The notes below the pieces were generated by a model that was not told the origin of the DNA, did not search any database, and saw only the letters and a list, made by a program, of their open reading frames with translations. A DNA stretch of 64,000 bases from Rosa chinensis. Lineage: Eukaryota > Streptophyta > Magnoliopsida > Rosales > Rosaceae. Where the stretch lies: NCBI RefSeq assembly GCF_002994745.2, contig NC_037088.1:61150397-61214396 (forward strand). The letters are read 5' to 3'. A program made the translations under genes and the position numbers. Shown here in pieces: positions 10,042 to 21,768 of the stretch. Numbering within the stretch: position 1 is the first letter of the stretch; the number at the start of each line of letters is the position of its first letter.

Positions 10042-13000
10042 ATTAGTCCTTTTTATTTTTCCAAGAACTTTTGTAATGGCAATTTGCCTTAGTCAATAAA
10101 TGACAATTGTCTTAAACTCTTTCTTATGTGGCGGACCCAATAAAATGTGATGTCTAGGAAAGTCATTGAGATTCTTGGTACTTAAGAGAGCCTCGCTCCA
10201 CCAACATCCCTCTCTACTTTCCTGGTCATATTTGATTGGAGTTACCAAACGGATAGAGTGACTACAATGTGTCTTACTTTGATTTGATTTTGGATTAGAC
10301 TTTGGAAACTTTGATGTAATCATTGGCTATTAATAAAGTGTCAATTCTTTTACTTAATGTCTTGGACATACCTTAATTCGAACTTTATAGAGCCAATGGT
10401 TTTCATGTGGAAACACATTATGAGAATGGACAGAGTTCCTTTGCATCACCTCTAATGACTACGGACATAAACGAGTATTAGAGAAACTTATGTGTCGCTC
10501 TAGTGGGTTGTATGCAACCACTATTTGAGTTATTGAATCCAACTATGTCATGAGAGACGACTTATGAGATTTTGACACATATAAGCTTTGACATGATGAC
10601 CCGTGTATTAAAGACTTTACACGGACATCCATTTTCAGAATGAAGAAAAGTAAGAACCAAGAATTGGTTTGAGGAGCTGCACATGCGCCTCATGGCGCCA
10701 TGATTGTGCAAAGACAGGCCATACATGGCCAGTGCCGCCTACCCCCTGCGGCAAATACATGGCATTGACGCCATAAACTCCTCTCTCTACTTCTCAAGTC
10801 TATTGTGACACTATGGCTTCACCAAAACCTTTATTGGTTGATTATAAAGCCCATGTTTCATTCTGTAAAGCCTGTTATTTAGGATTGAGACCATCCTATG
10901 CAAAGGAAATTGAGGAAATAATTCCATTCTTACAAAGAATCTAAGGGAATTCTATGGATTTGATCAACCAACTTGGGGACCATATAGATGTTATATGGTG
11001 TTGATTGATACGCAAACACGCTGGTCACGTGTTGTGCCATTATCCACTCGTAATGCTGCTTATACTACACTCCTAGCACATAACATATGGCTATGGGCTC
11101 ACTACCCAGATCATCTCATTCAGTCAATTTGACTTGATAATGCTAGAGAGTTTACATCGACAGTTTTCGATGACTATTGCATATCATTGGGTATTGATAT
11201 CAAGTATCATGTTCCCATGTACACACCCAATTGGTCTCGAGGAAAAGCCACCATTAAACGACTACAATGGTAGCCCGGACATTGGTAATGCGGCCAATAT
11301 TTCCGCTTGGGTTATGCAATAACGCATGCAGCTACGCTAATTCGTCTACGACTCATAGCAGTCACTCAACTTTTATTTGCGTTACAGCTAGTGACTGGGT
11401 TCGAGTTTAATATCTCGTATTTATGCATATTTGAGTATGCAGTTCATGTGCCAATTGCGTCGCCACAGCGCATCAACATGAGTCATTGCAACGAATGCAT
11501 ATATATATATATTTGTTGGACATGAGCCTCCAACTATAAGTCCGCTATGTAGAACCCTTGACAGGCGATCTCTATTTCGCTGGATTTGCGAATTGTCACT
11601 TTGATGAGACAGTCTTCCCGTCGTTAGGGGGAGATTAGAACGTCAATGTTTAACAAGAACGACAGGAATTGTCGTGGTCTGTCCCCACTATGTCTCATCT
11701 TGATCCCCTAAAAGTGACGAGATCACATATACCTGCTGCAAACATGCCTGCAAGGATTGATGTCCTCACAAGAGGACATGGTGCCACCCAGAGAAGATGG
11801 GTACTGCACCACTACCATGGATGGTAGTATGGTGACGCCACAAAGGTGGCATAATTGCGTCATAGGCCATGGGTTCCGCTAGAGAGAGTAGGAGACCCAT
11901 AGGTTCGATGGATTCTCGCCCTAAGAAGAGAGCGAGTTTGGCACAACTTGATCCATTGATCATTGATACTCAAAATCCGTCTCATGAGAATATCTTGGAT
12001 TGTGGTTATGTCCAAGAGACATCGTTGGGGGACGCCTCAATGTTAGAACCAATTCCTAAGAATATAGAGATCTCTACGAACTACACTAGTGTACATGAGG
12101 ACGTGGAATTATTGAGACCAATGACATCGAACCTTACTCCGTTGAAGAATGCCAACGTAGAGAAACTTGGCCTAAATGGAAAGATGCGATCCAGGTTGAA
12201 TTGGATTCACTAACGAAGAGGAAGGATTTCTGCCTGAGATGCCAACACCTCCTAACATAAAATCTATTGACATTAACAGGTCTTCGTTAGATAGCGTGAT
12301 GAGAAAAAGAGATGGCAATCTCGCCTTATGGTGCAAGGTTTCTCACAACGCCCTGGAATCGACTACGATAAGACATATTCTCTCGTAATGGATGTCATTG
12401 CACTCCACTACCTTATCAGTTTGGTAGTTTCCAAATAACTGAACATGCAGCTTACGAATGTGGTCACTACGTATCTCTATGGGGATCTAGATACGGAATA
12501 TAATTAAGGTTCTTGTGGACTTTATTTACCCAAGTCAAGTGGCTCTAGACCACGGAGCGCATTTGCAACGAGGTTGAAATGCTCACTAAAATGACTACTT
12601 GATTGGGAAGTGATATGATGAACTATGCCCACGCGTTTCCATGACAAGTTCCGGATTTGCAATTGTCGCTGTTTATGTTGATAAACATAATTGGAACCCT
12701 TGAGAGTTTAGGGAAACCGCTGAACACCTGAAATCCGAGTTTGAGAGGAATGACCTTGGGAGAACACGGTTTTGTCTAAATTCAGAACTTGTATACCGTG
12801 TCAAGAGACATTTTTGATAAAGTCAAAGATGCACCATGGTCGTCAGTAGTCTTGGCCCTAAAAGGGATCCATTTCGTCCCAGGGATGATGACGAAGACGT
12901 GTTAATAGCAGAAGTGCTTATTTATGTACAATAGGCGCATTATTGTACTTAGCACAATACAAGACCGGACACCTCAATTATTATGAACTTGTTGGCTAGA

Positions 13001-13530
13001 TATAGCCCCGCGCCAACGCAACTCCATTAGAATGGTATAAAGACAATCTTTCGATATTTGAGAGGTACGATTGATATGGGCTTGTTCTATCCCTACAGAA
13101 AAAGAGACGACGGAAGTGTGGGATCGGACCCCACAAGGCAAAATGCCACCTTCCGTGCTCCTCCTCCCCTCCATCGAAATGACAACAAGCATTTCTAAAT
13201 ATTGAAGTGAACCAAATCCGATCAGAGGATAATGTAGCGGACTTATTTACTAAGTCGTTACCAAAATCCACTTTCGAGAAACATGTAAAGAGCATCGGAT
13301 TGAGAAAGTTATCCGAACTCCCATGATTGTAGCAATCAGGGGGAGATATTGACATCAGGGGGAGGCATGATGTCTACATGTTCGATCTCGAAGAGTGAAG
13401 GACGTGTTGTGCTCTTTTTGTCCTTCGACCAGGGTTATTTTTGTCCCACAGGGTTTTTGTTACCTGGCAAGGTTTTTAACGAGGCAACAATTAAAGCGTC
13501 ATCACCAAGTTTGAGCGGCACAAGGGGGAG
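10042..13530 (+). pseudogene. degenerate pol region of Copia A
   Basis: Relics of a Copia polyprotein in several frames, none long: an integrase piece around DNARE (about 11135-11150), reverse-transcriptase scraps near 12170-12230 and the 3' terminal motif [12 protein letters not shown] (about 13245-13290). Large parts of reverse transcriptase and RNase H are missing. The same deletions are seen in Copia B, so the loss predates both insertions. The purine tract ACAAGGGGGAG ends at 13530, against the 3' LTR. Confidence 0.8.
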
Positions 13531-13708
13531 TGTTGAAGGATATCGACATAATGTGTGCCTCTACAAACTAGGGTTTAGAGTTGTAATAGGAATGTGTTTT
13601 AGGTATTCAATTGTAATCGGATTCGATTACCTTTTGGGTACCTTGTAACTCCCTATTTAAAGGGCTCCTATTATCAATGATAACACACAATTCTATTCTC
13701 CTACAACA
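13531..13708 (+). repeat. 3' LTR of Copia A
   Basis: 178 bp, TGTTGAAGG...CTACAACA, with a TATTTAAA box in the middle. It contains the block missing from the 5' LTR. The TSD copy AGTTG follows at once. Confidence 0.92.
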
Positions 13709-14313
13709 AGTTGGTATATCTTAAAGATCTCACTCTCTCTGGGTGCTCAAAGCTCTATCATTTGCCTGAGAACTTGGGTAATTTAGAATCTTTGATATGC
13801 CTTGAAGTAGAAGGAAGCGGTATAAGAGAACTCCCAGTTTCTGTCTTATGCTTGAAAAGGCTGAAAACATTATCATGTGATGGATGCAGAGAAATGACGA
13901 TGCCCTTTTCATCATGGTCATCATCAATTGAAGAATATTGTAGTTACTCTGGTCTGCTACATCTTGATTTAAGTGACAGTAATCTTTGGGAATTATCGGA
14001 TGGTATTGCTCAATTGTCCTCATTGAAAACCTTAGAGCTGCGCGGAACCAACTTGGAGAGCTTACCTGCAACGATGAATCAACTGCGCTGTTTGACGCGT
14101 CTTGAATTGGAAGCTTGCAAGAGGCTGAAATCAGTACCAGAGCTTCCATCAACTATAAATTAGATAGATGCTCATGACTGCAGCGCATTGGAAACCGTTG
14201 CAAAACCAAATACTCGTTGCTCTATGAATCTTTGCTTCACATTTTCTAATTGCCTCCAGCTGGTACAAACGAATCTATTCAGAGATATTGTGGAAACTCA
14301 TTCTCATTACCAG
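13709..14313 (+). pseudogene. LRR exon 4 of copy A, 3' part
   Basis: Picks up directly after the Copia 3' LTR with AGTTG (second TSD copy, 13709-13713) and continues the LRR array in the same order as copy B. A TAG at 14161-14163 replaces the Tyr codon of copy B. The exon ends at CATTACCAG|GTTCC. Confidence 0.85.
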
Positions 14314-14411
14314 GTTCCGATCTTCCACTCAAAAACACCCATTGACTCACATACTAACATGTACAAAAGCACCGTTAAACAAGTAAACCATTGCTTGTTT
14401 CTCTGTTTCAG

Positions 14412-16136
14412 GGTAATTATCAACGTCCACTTTCCTTTAATATGTCTCTTCCCGGAAGTGAAATTCCTGATTGGTTCAATTATCAATGTAGGGGATCCTC
14501 ACTAACTGTACAGCTACCCCCAAATTGGTTCGATGATAAGTTTTTGGGGTTCGCTATATGTGCTGTTAGCGACTTCAAGGGTTCTCAGAATTATGCATCT
14601 GATCTATCCGCTCTATGTCATTGTGGCTTAAAAGGAAATCATGGTGAGAGCAGTTTCAGTTTTACTTTGCTTGATTGGGGTTTCACTACTGACAGAATCC
14701 TCGAGGCGGATCATATGTTCCTGGCATATTTGCCATGGTCTGAATATCGCTTCACTGAAGAGGGAAAGCTGGTCAATGAACAGTATTTCACTGAGGCCAC
14801 ATTTGAGATTGTAGTAGAAAATAGAGTTGATAGACATGTTTTCGGGACAGTAATGAACCGCCATTGCATCACTAGTTGTCTAGTTGTGGAGTTTGTTTCT
14901 TTCATAGTAATTACATGGAGGAGCATAATGTAAGCATCACGGAAACCAAATCTCATCATGACAGCTGTGACATCCTTTCGGTCAGTAGGACAGGAAAGGA
15001 GGGCGCTGGGGTGCAGTTGGAGGAGTCTCTGGCACTGGTGATGCTTCCTGGGGTAGAAGCATTCTCGAGGTGGGAATGGCCCCCGAAAGTGGACCGGAGC
15101 TCTGCCAGCGAGAGCAAGAAGAGGCCAGGTTTGAAGGATCAGAGCAATTCCTACAAGAGAAGGTCAATTATAGTTACTCTGTCACCATCACTGATTATTG
15201 ATCACGACCACTATATTCCCGTCATTTCAATGTTTGGCTGTTTGTTTTGTGTTCTTGATTTGCAGAAAGAATTCAGAGTCATGGACAGTGGTCTCACCTG
15301 AACTAACTGACGACGGTCAGGCTTGGAGAAAATATGGCCAGAAGATGAATCTGAATTCTCGACATCCTAGGTTTGTGTATTTTTTTCTTCAAGAAAATGG
15401 AAATAAATATAAATTGGTCTTTTCTTCTTTAGGCTTGTTTCACTGCTAAAGTATAATCAAACCTAAAGAAGTTAATGAATGTAGGAAGTCCATTCCAACT
15501 ACAGAGGTATAGAGTTTTTCTGCTTAATTGTTGTTTGTGTTGTTCTGGTGCGTTTTGCTCTCACTCCCAACACCCCCCCTCCCAGAGAGATTTTTATGCT
15601 TCCGACATGTGAGCAGAATGGTTGAAAAAAATGGGAGTATGTACATGGTAAAAATTTTGTAATTAGGAGGGATAAATACTAGTACGCTCTGATTCTGTAT
15701 ATTGCAACATATCATGAGTAATTTATGATGTACTCGTGCTGTAGCCTTTATTTTTCTTAAAAAGGACTGTTACTGACAATTGAGTGATATACTATGTCAG
15801 ACACAATTTAGTAGTGAATCTATCAATCTAACATTCATTATCTAATTTGTCTTGGTTGGCAGATGTTACTTCAGGTGTACCCACAAGTATGATCAGGGTT
15901 GCAAGGCAACCAAACATGTTCAACAACTCCAAGACACCATGTACAAAACCACCTATTATGGAAACCACACATGCAGAGACATAATCAAGGGTCCACAACT
16001 TATCATGGGCGCCTCCGACCCTCATAAATATTGGTGGATACCTAATCATCAAACTACTGTTAGCTCAGAAGCTGGGTCGATCACAAATTACAATAAGAAG
16101 GATCATCAGGGTAGTCATTTCTCTAGCTCATCGTAG
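14412..16136 (+). pseudogene. C-JID and WRKY exons 5-7 of copy A
   Basis: Exon 5 begins with the C-JID/post-LRR signature [16 protein letters not shown] tandem duplication of CTAGTTGT at about 14870-14886 shifts the frame. A basic stretch (SESKKRP...YKRRS) precedes the WRKY domain. Exon 6 holds WRKYGQK. Exon 7 has the zinc ligands spaced C-X7-C-X21-H-X-C, two residues shorter than copy B and than the group III consensus of 23. The reading frame ends at TAG 16134-16136, soon after the zinc finger. Confidence 0.85.
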
Positions 16137-16354
16137 ATGATTCCACTGACTGGTGGAGAAAGAAGAGTAAGGAGGAACAACGTTGAGTCATATGACGGTC
16201 ACTTATCCATGTGGTTCTGCAGTTATACTAATGTAAGAATGAGCCATGCACATTATCCAAAAGAAGACTCGGGCAATATCTATCGTCATTATCATGTGAA
16301 ATAGCCACTGATTTAGAACTGTTATTGTATGTTGATCATAATACCTTAATTAGA
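16137..16354 (+). other. 3' flank of copy A, homologous to 3' flank of copy B
   Basis: 16175-16340 resembles 51180-51365, including ATTTAGAACTGTTATTGTATG. Compared with copy B a block is deleted here, taking the last codons of the WRKY tail and most of the 3' spacer. Confidence 0.65.
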
Positions 16355-17470
16355 ACAGGCTTTGATGGATTGGATTCTTCACAGGACATATTCCCAGATA
16401 TTGCATGCTTTTGTAGTGGAATGTACAGAGGCTATGTGTTAGTATACCTTTATTTTAACAAAACAACTCTACCCATAAAAGCCCAAATTTGAAGCCCAAG
16501 ACCTCTATTATGGTTGTCTTGCTGTGGAAGATCAAGGTTAAAGAACAAAAGTTGTCCTTCACACTAAGCTCATGCATGGCATCTATTGGTCCTAATTTGT
16601 TACAAAGTTATGGTTTTTTCAATGGCTTCCATTCTTGTGTCAGCCATGATTAAGAGATTTGGGGGTTGGCTTCTAAAATTGGTTTTTCGAATTGAAATTA
16701 AGGGGTATGGGTTTACCTTTGTAATATGAAATTAAGAGAGTGGCTTTATCTACTCCAACTGAGTTTAAGGAGCCTCCTGTGAACTGATTTTCTTCCTTCT
16801 CTATATATATTGAAACTCTGTTCCTTCTTTTGTATTGAAAATAGTTTTGGTTTTTAATCCATTTGCTACTCAAAAGTAATGAGTTTTCTATTTTTTAAAG
16901 TGTCCTATTCCATGTTGAAAACAATTTGAAAAACACAAACCACTCATTCATGCTTATTTATCTCTTGCATCCCATGAGGTCATTTGGGTTCTGCAAGCTT
17001 CAAAGGTGAAATCTCCAAGAAGAACTTGCTGTGTTCATAGCTTGAGATTTCTAAATATATCACTAGTATAAACATTTAGCAAGGAGCGATTACACACAGC
17101 CTAGTGAGTCAATCTAGGAAGGATTGCTGCGTTCAGTGCAATCCTTGTGTTGTAAACTTGTAATATGTTTTTCATTAGTGATTTGGTTATGGTCTTTCGA
17201 GAGTTAAAGGTTACGCAGATGTTTTCCCTCGATAGAGTTTTACAGCTTCAACAAAACATGTGTTCTATACTGCTTTAGTTGGCTTGTTTGATTTTACATA
17301 CATTCTGTTCAATATCAGTACTCAGGATTGATCATCTATTTGCAATCCCTGAGAAATTTTTGAATGAAAAAATTGGTTGTGAGCCTATCACCCCCCTATA
17401 GGCTCCTTCTAGGATCTTCACTATGTAACCAAAATTCTGGAAAGTTGTGGCTTTTATCCCATATTAGACC
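16355..17470 (+). pseudogene. NB-ARC relic downstream of copy A, split by a solo LTR
   Basis: 16365-16436 (DGLDSSQDIFPDIACFCSGM) and 17426-17470 (KILESCGFYP) are an RNBS-D region like that of the TNL genes, interrupted at GCTATG. A matching relic follows copy B at 51365-51722, so it belonged to the ancestral unit. Confidence 0.8.
16437..17420. mobile_element. solo LTR, 984 bp, in the NB-ARC relic
   Basis: TGTTAGTATACC...GGATCTTCA, flanked by a perfect duplication CTATG (16432-16436, 17421-17425). Removing it rejoins the NB-ARC relic. Copia-type by length and general look; no coding sequence. Confidence 0.82.
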
Positions 17471-17755
17471 CGGAGTATGTCTTGTTTCAAAACTTCTTCA
17501 TTCACTAATGATATAAAGCCCCTTTGCCTGTTCAGAAAACCATAGAGAGAGATGAAGTCTGTCTTAACTAATGAAAGATGTTGTTTTCCAGTACAAATGA
17601 ATGAGAGCAGTGCTTTGCAGCTTTAAGCATTTCTCGGAGTTATATCATTAGAAAAGGAAGTTGATAGTTGCTCGACCCATATGGCTTTATAATGAATCTA
17701 AGTTTTGAAGTTTTCAATAATTGATTTATTTCTATTTCTTCTTCTTATATACGGT
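17471..17755. other. unassigned sequence
   Basis: No open frame or repeat recognised. It continues from the NB-ARC relic to the left inverted repeat at 17756. Confidence 0.3.
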
Positions 17756-17945
17756 TTTTCTCATCAACAGTGTTTGAACACTTGTGAGACTTTTAGGATG
17801 ATACATGAACCTTAACTTATTTTTCCTTATCAACGTTGTATCTCTGTCCAATTTCAATAACAGAGCCGTTCAAAAGAAGCACATGCTACGCATGTGACTT
17901 GGTTTTTAAGGACAAAATTGTCTTATTACACTTTACGGGAAAAAA
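17756..17945 (+). repeat. left arm of a long inverted repeat (possible MULE terminus)
   Basis: The sequence TTTTTCTCATCAACAGTGT, then GACTTTTAGGATGATACATGA, recurs inverted at 26985-27155 with moderate divergence (TTTTTTTCACCAACAGTGT on the minus strand). Together they could be the ends of one 9.4 kb element. The alternative is two independent short repeats. No clean 9-bp target duplication is seen. Confidence 0.5.
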
Positions 17946-18162
17946 AATCTACATGATATCAGAAATTGAATCCGAAGCTGCTGTGTGGGCTGGTCTGAGG
18001 GTTGTCGCCAACCCAAACCTTAAGTCATCGTCGCTGCTGCGAGTCTGAGGGCTGAGTCCATTCACGGTTGCTCATTGGCCTTTTGAAATTTGGGCCGAGA
18101 ATTAAGGAGAGTCCTCTTCTCCTACCTCTGTGTTGATTGCTTGCTGGGACTTATTAGACTAA

Positions 18163-18536
18163 ATGGAAAGAAGCTTCGCGAATGTGGTCAATGCCAAAGA
18201 TATAGACGAAGTGCTCGCTCTTTTTCTCGAGATGCGGCGGCGTGACAAGGTGAAAAATGGAAAACTTTCTTCTCCTTTTGTCGGCGACAACGAGCTCAAT
18301 ACTGCTCCTCTGCTTGGTACGACGGAGTTTTGGGGTTGTTAAAAGCTTCGGTCTTTATTGACCCAAAAAAAAAGCTTCAGTCTTTTGTTCTCCCAGTTGG
18401 ATTGTTTTGGTGTTGATTTTGATGATGGTTTTGTGTAGAGAATCATAAGATGATCTACAAGATTAATGGGTCGGTGGCGCCAGAGCGGAGGAGCAGAGTG
18501 GATGAGTTTTTGAACTTGGAGAATGAGAAATTATAG
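18163..18536 (+). CDS. spliced 83-codon ORF of unknown function, possibly a captured gene fragment
   Basis: Exon 1 is 18163-18316 (154 bp, starts MERSFANVVNAKDIDEVLAL). Its donor is G|GTACG and the acceptor is TTTGTGTAG|AG. Exon 2 is 18439-18536 (98 bp, ends DEFLNLENEKL). The junction keeps the frame and both parts are free of stops, so this looks like real plant coding sequence with its intron. I do not recognise the family. It lies inside the inverted-repeat pair, as gene fragments do in Pack-MULEs. It could also be a small or truncated ordinary gene. Confidence 0.4.
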
Positions 18537-19617
18537 TACGATCGGCGGTGAGTGAGTTGATGTTAAATACGAGTTCGTAAATAAATTATGTTATAGTTCT
18601 TCAACCCGGAAAACATTGGGTTTTCATCTTCCATCACTCATCTTCCAAGGATCTTAGCCTTGGTATCCAGCAAATATCAAAACCCATCACTCTCGAGGTC
18701 CAGAGCACCGATAACATGAGATCCACAGTTCAATGAAGACATCCCACAATCCCACAATCCCAAACATTTTCATCTTCCTCTCCAATTGTTCAATTGAGAT
18801 AATGCAGCTTGATTAAAAAGAGAAAGAAGAGAGGTAATAAGTCCCATTTGGTGCGGTGCGGCTGTTCACAAGCCTCTATTAATGAAACTGCTAAATACAA
18901 AGGGAGGGGGGGGACATTGAGCCTAAACCCCTGATTACAATAAGCATCTAGAGTACGTCCCGAAATGATATCACGAGTCTCTATAAAATACATGTATTCA
19001 AACAAGCACCAATTAGCAAAGAGTGCATTATTGACTACTCCATTTACTTTGACATAGCGGTGATATACCGGAAAGATAACTTGATTACAACGAAGCATAA
19101 TTACCAAAAACTCGTCTTTCCCACTATATATGTTGCCGCCTATGAAGAAATTCGATGACACTCAGTTTCATCCTGCCACTAGGATGATGCGACCATTTAA
19201 CAATGGAACACCGTCTCTCTAGGCCAGATAAGGCACTTAGAGTGCACACACAGGCATTCAACCACACTAGCCCTATCAGAAGCATGCAAGGATTTATTAC
19301 ACACCAAAGACGCGACAAACATAAGCCACTAATGTAAATAAAACAATAAACATAAATAAAATAGCTAGCCTAGGCTGGGCCCAATAGAAAGGACCAAACC
19401 CAAGTAGTAAACCAGGAGAGAGGAGGCCCACCAACTTCCAACCACACTTGGCCCAGCCCACCACAACACCCATCGCCAATCCCTTCGCCGCGCCGCTCTA
19501 CCCTCTCTGCCCCACCTCCTTCGTCGACCCGTCATAGCCTTCACGCTATAGAGAAACAGTATCATAGATAGCATTCAAACCATGGAGAAGCACACACTTC
19601 TTCAAGCCAAGGAGAAG
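18537..19617. other. unassigned, probably old repeat sequence
   Basis: Contains a minus-strand open stretch at 18790-19161 with no recognisable domain. The sequence resumes on the far side of the chromovirus at 26400. Possibly the 3' part of an old non-LTR element; I could not confirm a poly-A tail or reverse transcriptase. Confidence 0.3.
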
Positions 19618-19622
19618 TGTCG

Positions 19623-19948
19623 TGTTAGGGAAGTAGCCCTAACAATTAATATGTAAGAAATGCAAACTGAAACGAAGAAGGAATAAAAGGTTTTTCATAG
19701 ATAGCTGCTCATTACATCAGTTTCCTATTTATACTACTATGGAAGCTAGCAGATCATGACACTTGTCAGTGATCGAATGATTAAAGGAAAACCCTAAGCA
19801 ACAAAACCCTATCTGCTATAGCCACGTGCAGCACATGTGCACGATAAAAAAGAAGACAAACCAAGCTTAAGCACGAAACGGTGCGTATCGAAAATCAACA
19901 TTACTATTCCTAGATCAACAGGGAAGTCCACTCGGCAGAATCATAACA
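19623..19948 (-). repeat. 3' LTR of the chromovirus
   Basis: 326 bp, TGTTAGGGAAG...ATAACA on the plus strand. The internal side shows a purine-rich stretch on the minus strand (GCAGAAAGGAGTAATG), the likely polypurine tract. Confidence 0.88.
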
Positions 19949-19993
19949 TTACTCCTTTCTGCAAAAGAAACTTGACCTCAAGTTTCATGCATT

Positions 19994-20190
19994 CCAATCA
20001 AAGTCCGGGTACCTGTGCATAATATCTTCAACATACTCCCATGTGGCCTCCTTAGGCATGGTCCCTACCTACTGAATTAGCCATTGAGTAGCTGCAGAGC
20101 CTCTCTTTTTGACCATTCTAGTCTGTAGGATAGCAGTAGGTTCCCATTTAGTACTTGTTGGATCACTGATAGAGGGTAGCTGATCCTCAA
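19994..20190 (-). pseudogene. chromodomain of the chromovirus integrase
   Basis: Minus-strand reading gives VKKRGSAATQWLIQ-stop-VGTMPKEATWEYVEDI. The stop (TAG) replaces the conserved Trp of the QW pair. Such domains direct integration to methylated histone H3. Confidence 0.7.
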
Positions 20191-20403
20191 TCCTCACAGA
20201 GTCACCCACTTTCTTTTTTTAGCAAGGATACATGAAACACATCATGAATTTTGGAGGTAGGAGGCAACTTTAGTCTGTAGACCACTTGTCCAATCTTTTC
20301 AATGACCTCAAAGGGACCATAGTACCTAGTAGATAACTTGTGGAAGGAGTGCATTGAGTTATGCTTGTAAGGCTACAGCTTGAGGTAGACTAAGTCCCCC
20401 CCA

Positions 20404-21039
20404 TCACGAATGCTCTCTCAAAATGTTTTTTTTATAATTTTTTTTTTTATCATAGAACCCTTTCATCCTTGACTGAGCTTTCACCAAGTTGTTTTTTAGG
20501 ACAGTCATCAGTGCATCTCTTGCTCTCAATTGTTGGTCAACCTGTGCAACAACTGTGGAGCCCGGTAGATAGGGAATGATTGTAGGAGGGGGGTAGCCAT
20601 AAAGTGCCTCAAATGGAGTCATCTCAATGGCAGAATGGTAGGTAGTATTATACCACCATTCTGCCCAAGGAAGAGCTTGCACTCACTGATGTGGTTTCTC
20701 ACCAATCACACACTGGAGATATTGTTCAAGTGTCCTGTTTAGATTTTCTGTCTGACCATCTGATTGGGGATGATAAGCTGAGGATTTGCTTAATTTGGAG
20801 CCCTGCATTTCGTAAAAAGCTTCCCAAAACAAGCTCAAAAATATGGGGTCCCTATCAGAGATTAACTTTTCGGGCATGCCATGCAATTTAAAAATCTCAT
20901 GCACAAACACCTTAGCTAAAGAAGCAGTTGTGTATGGATGAGAAAGAGGGATGAAGTGTGCATATTTGGTCAAGGTGTCAACAATCACCCAAATAGCCGT
21001 TTTACCTTCAGATTTTGGTAAAGCATCAATGAAGTCCAT
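20404..21039 (-). pseudogene. integrase core of the chromovirus
   Basis: MDFIDALPKSEG...IWVIVD, then SDRDP and DGQTENLNRTLEQYL give the D, D and E of the catalytic triad. A stop near 20683 separates this from WAEWWYNTTYHSAIEMTPFE, the usual continuation. Confidence 0.88.
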
Positions 21040-21051
21040 TAAGATAGCACT

Positions 21052-21747
21052 CTATGCTTTCTCTGGGATGGGTAATGGCTGCAGCAACCCAGGAGGTCTT
21101 GTAGACTCATAATGGTTTCTCTGACACACCTCACATGCAGACACAAACTCCTTGATGTCATGGTGCATTCTTGGCCAAGCAAAAGTCCTTAGTATTCTCT
21201 TGTAAGTTCTAGACCTCCCTGTGTGTCCTCCCAACAAGCCTTCATGGAACTCGGCTATTATTCTTTTTCTCCACTCATTAACTTGAGGTACAAAAAGTCT
21301 ATTCCTATAAAGTAGCTGAGAGTTGTTGATAGAAAAATGCTTCTTACCTGTGGGGTTCTGCTGTAGTGCCAGCATGATTTCCTGGCTTTCACTATCTTTT
21401 TCACAAGCCTGTTTGATCTCTAGCATGTAATCATGCACAGGTTGAGGGACTCCAATGACTGCTGTTAAACAAGCACCTCTAGAAAGTGCATCTGGGGCTG
21501 CATTATGCTTTCCAGCCTTGTAGTGTATTGTATAGTCATACCCCAATAATTTAAGAAGCCATTCTTGTTGTGCAGGAGTAGTAATCCTCTGATTTAGGAA
21601 ATGGTCAATAGTCCTGTGGTCAGTAAAAATTTTGAAATGATTGCCAAGGAGGTAGGGTCTCCAATGTTGCACAGCAGAGACCACAGCTAGCATTTCTTTA
21701 TCATACACTGGTAGAGCCAAGTGCCTTTGAGCTAGTGCTTTGCTCAT
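21052..21747 (-). pseudogene. RNase H and integrase zinc finger of the chromovirus
   Basis: LPVYDKEMLAVVSAVQHWRP and FTDHRTIDHFLNQR are the RNase H-like region. HEGLLGGHTGRSRTYKRI followed by CEVCQRNH is the H2C2 zinc-binding motif. Open over 231 codons. Confidence 0.88.
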
Positions 21748-21768
21748 GAAAGAAATAGGATGGCCTTC

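Larger units (their letters stand above)
5018..13708 (+). mobile_element. Copia A: non-autonomous Ty1/Copia element inside TNL copy A
   Basis: Begins TGTTG and ends CAACA, with a 5-bp target duplication AGTAG/AGTTG (5013-5017, 13709-13713; one mismatch). The 5' LTR is 131 bp because about 47 bp are missing near its start; the 3' LTR is 178 bp. The internal part is colinear with Copia B: purine-rich leader, hairpin array, gag, pol relics and a purine tract before the 3' LTR. The gag is interrupted by a 2.7 kb solo LTR. LTR differences and a mutated TSD make it older than Copia B. Confidence 0.93.
1921..16136 (+). pseudogene. TIR-NB-ARC-LRR-WRKY immune receptor, copy A (RRS1-like), disrupted
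   Basis: Aligning with copy B gives seven exons: 1921-2405, 2975-4065, 4149-4496, 4598-5017 continued at 13709-14313, 14412-15162, 15264-15370 and 15863-16136. In order they encode a TIR domain, NB-ARC, LRRs, a C-JID/post-LRR domain and a group III WRKY zinc finger. Proteins of this plan (Arabidopsis RRS1) sense effectors that target WRKY factors and work in the nucleus with a partner TNL. This copy is dead. It has an extra Ile codon in the P-loop, two single-base deletions (near 3405 and 3690), a Copia element inside exon 4, a TAG at 14161-14163, an 8-bp tandem duplication at about 14870-14886 and an early stop at 16134-16136 that removes the acidic tail. No divergent partner NLR lies upstream within the window. 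Confidence 0.88.
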
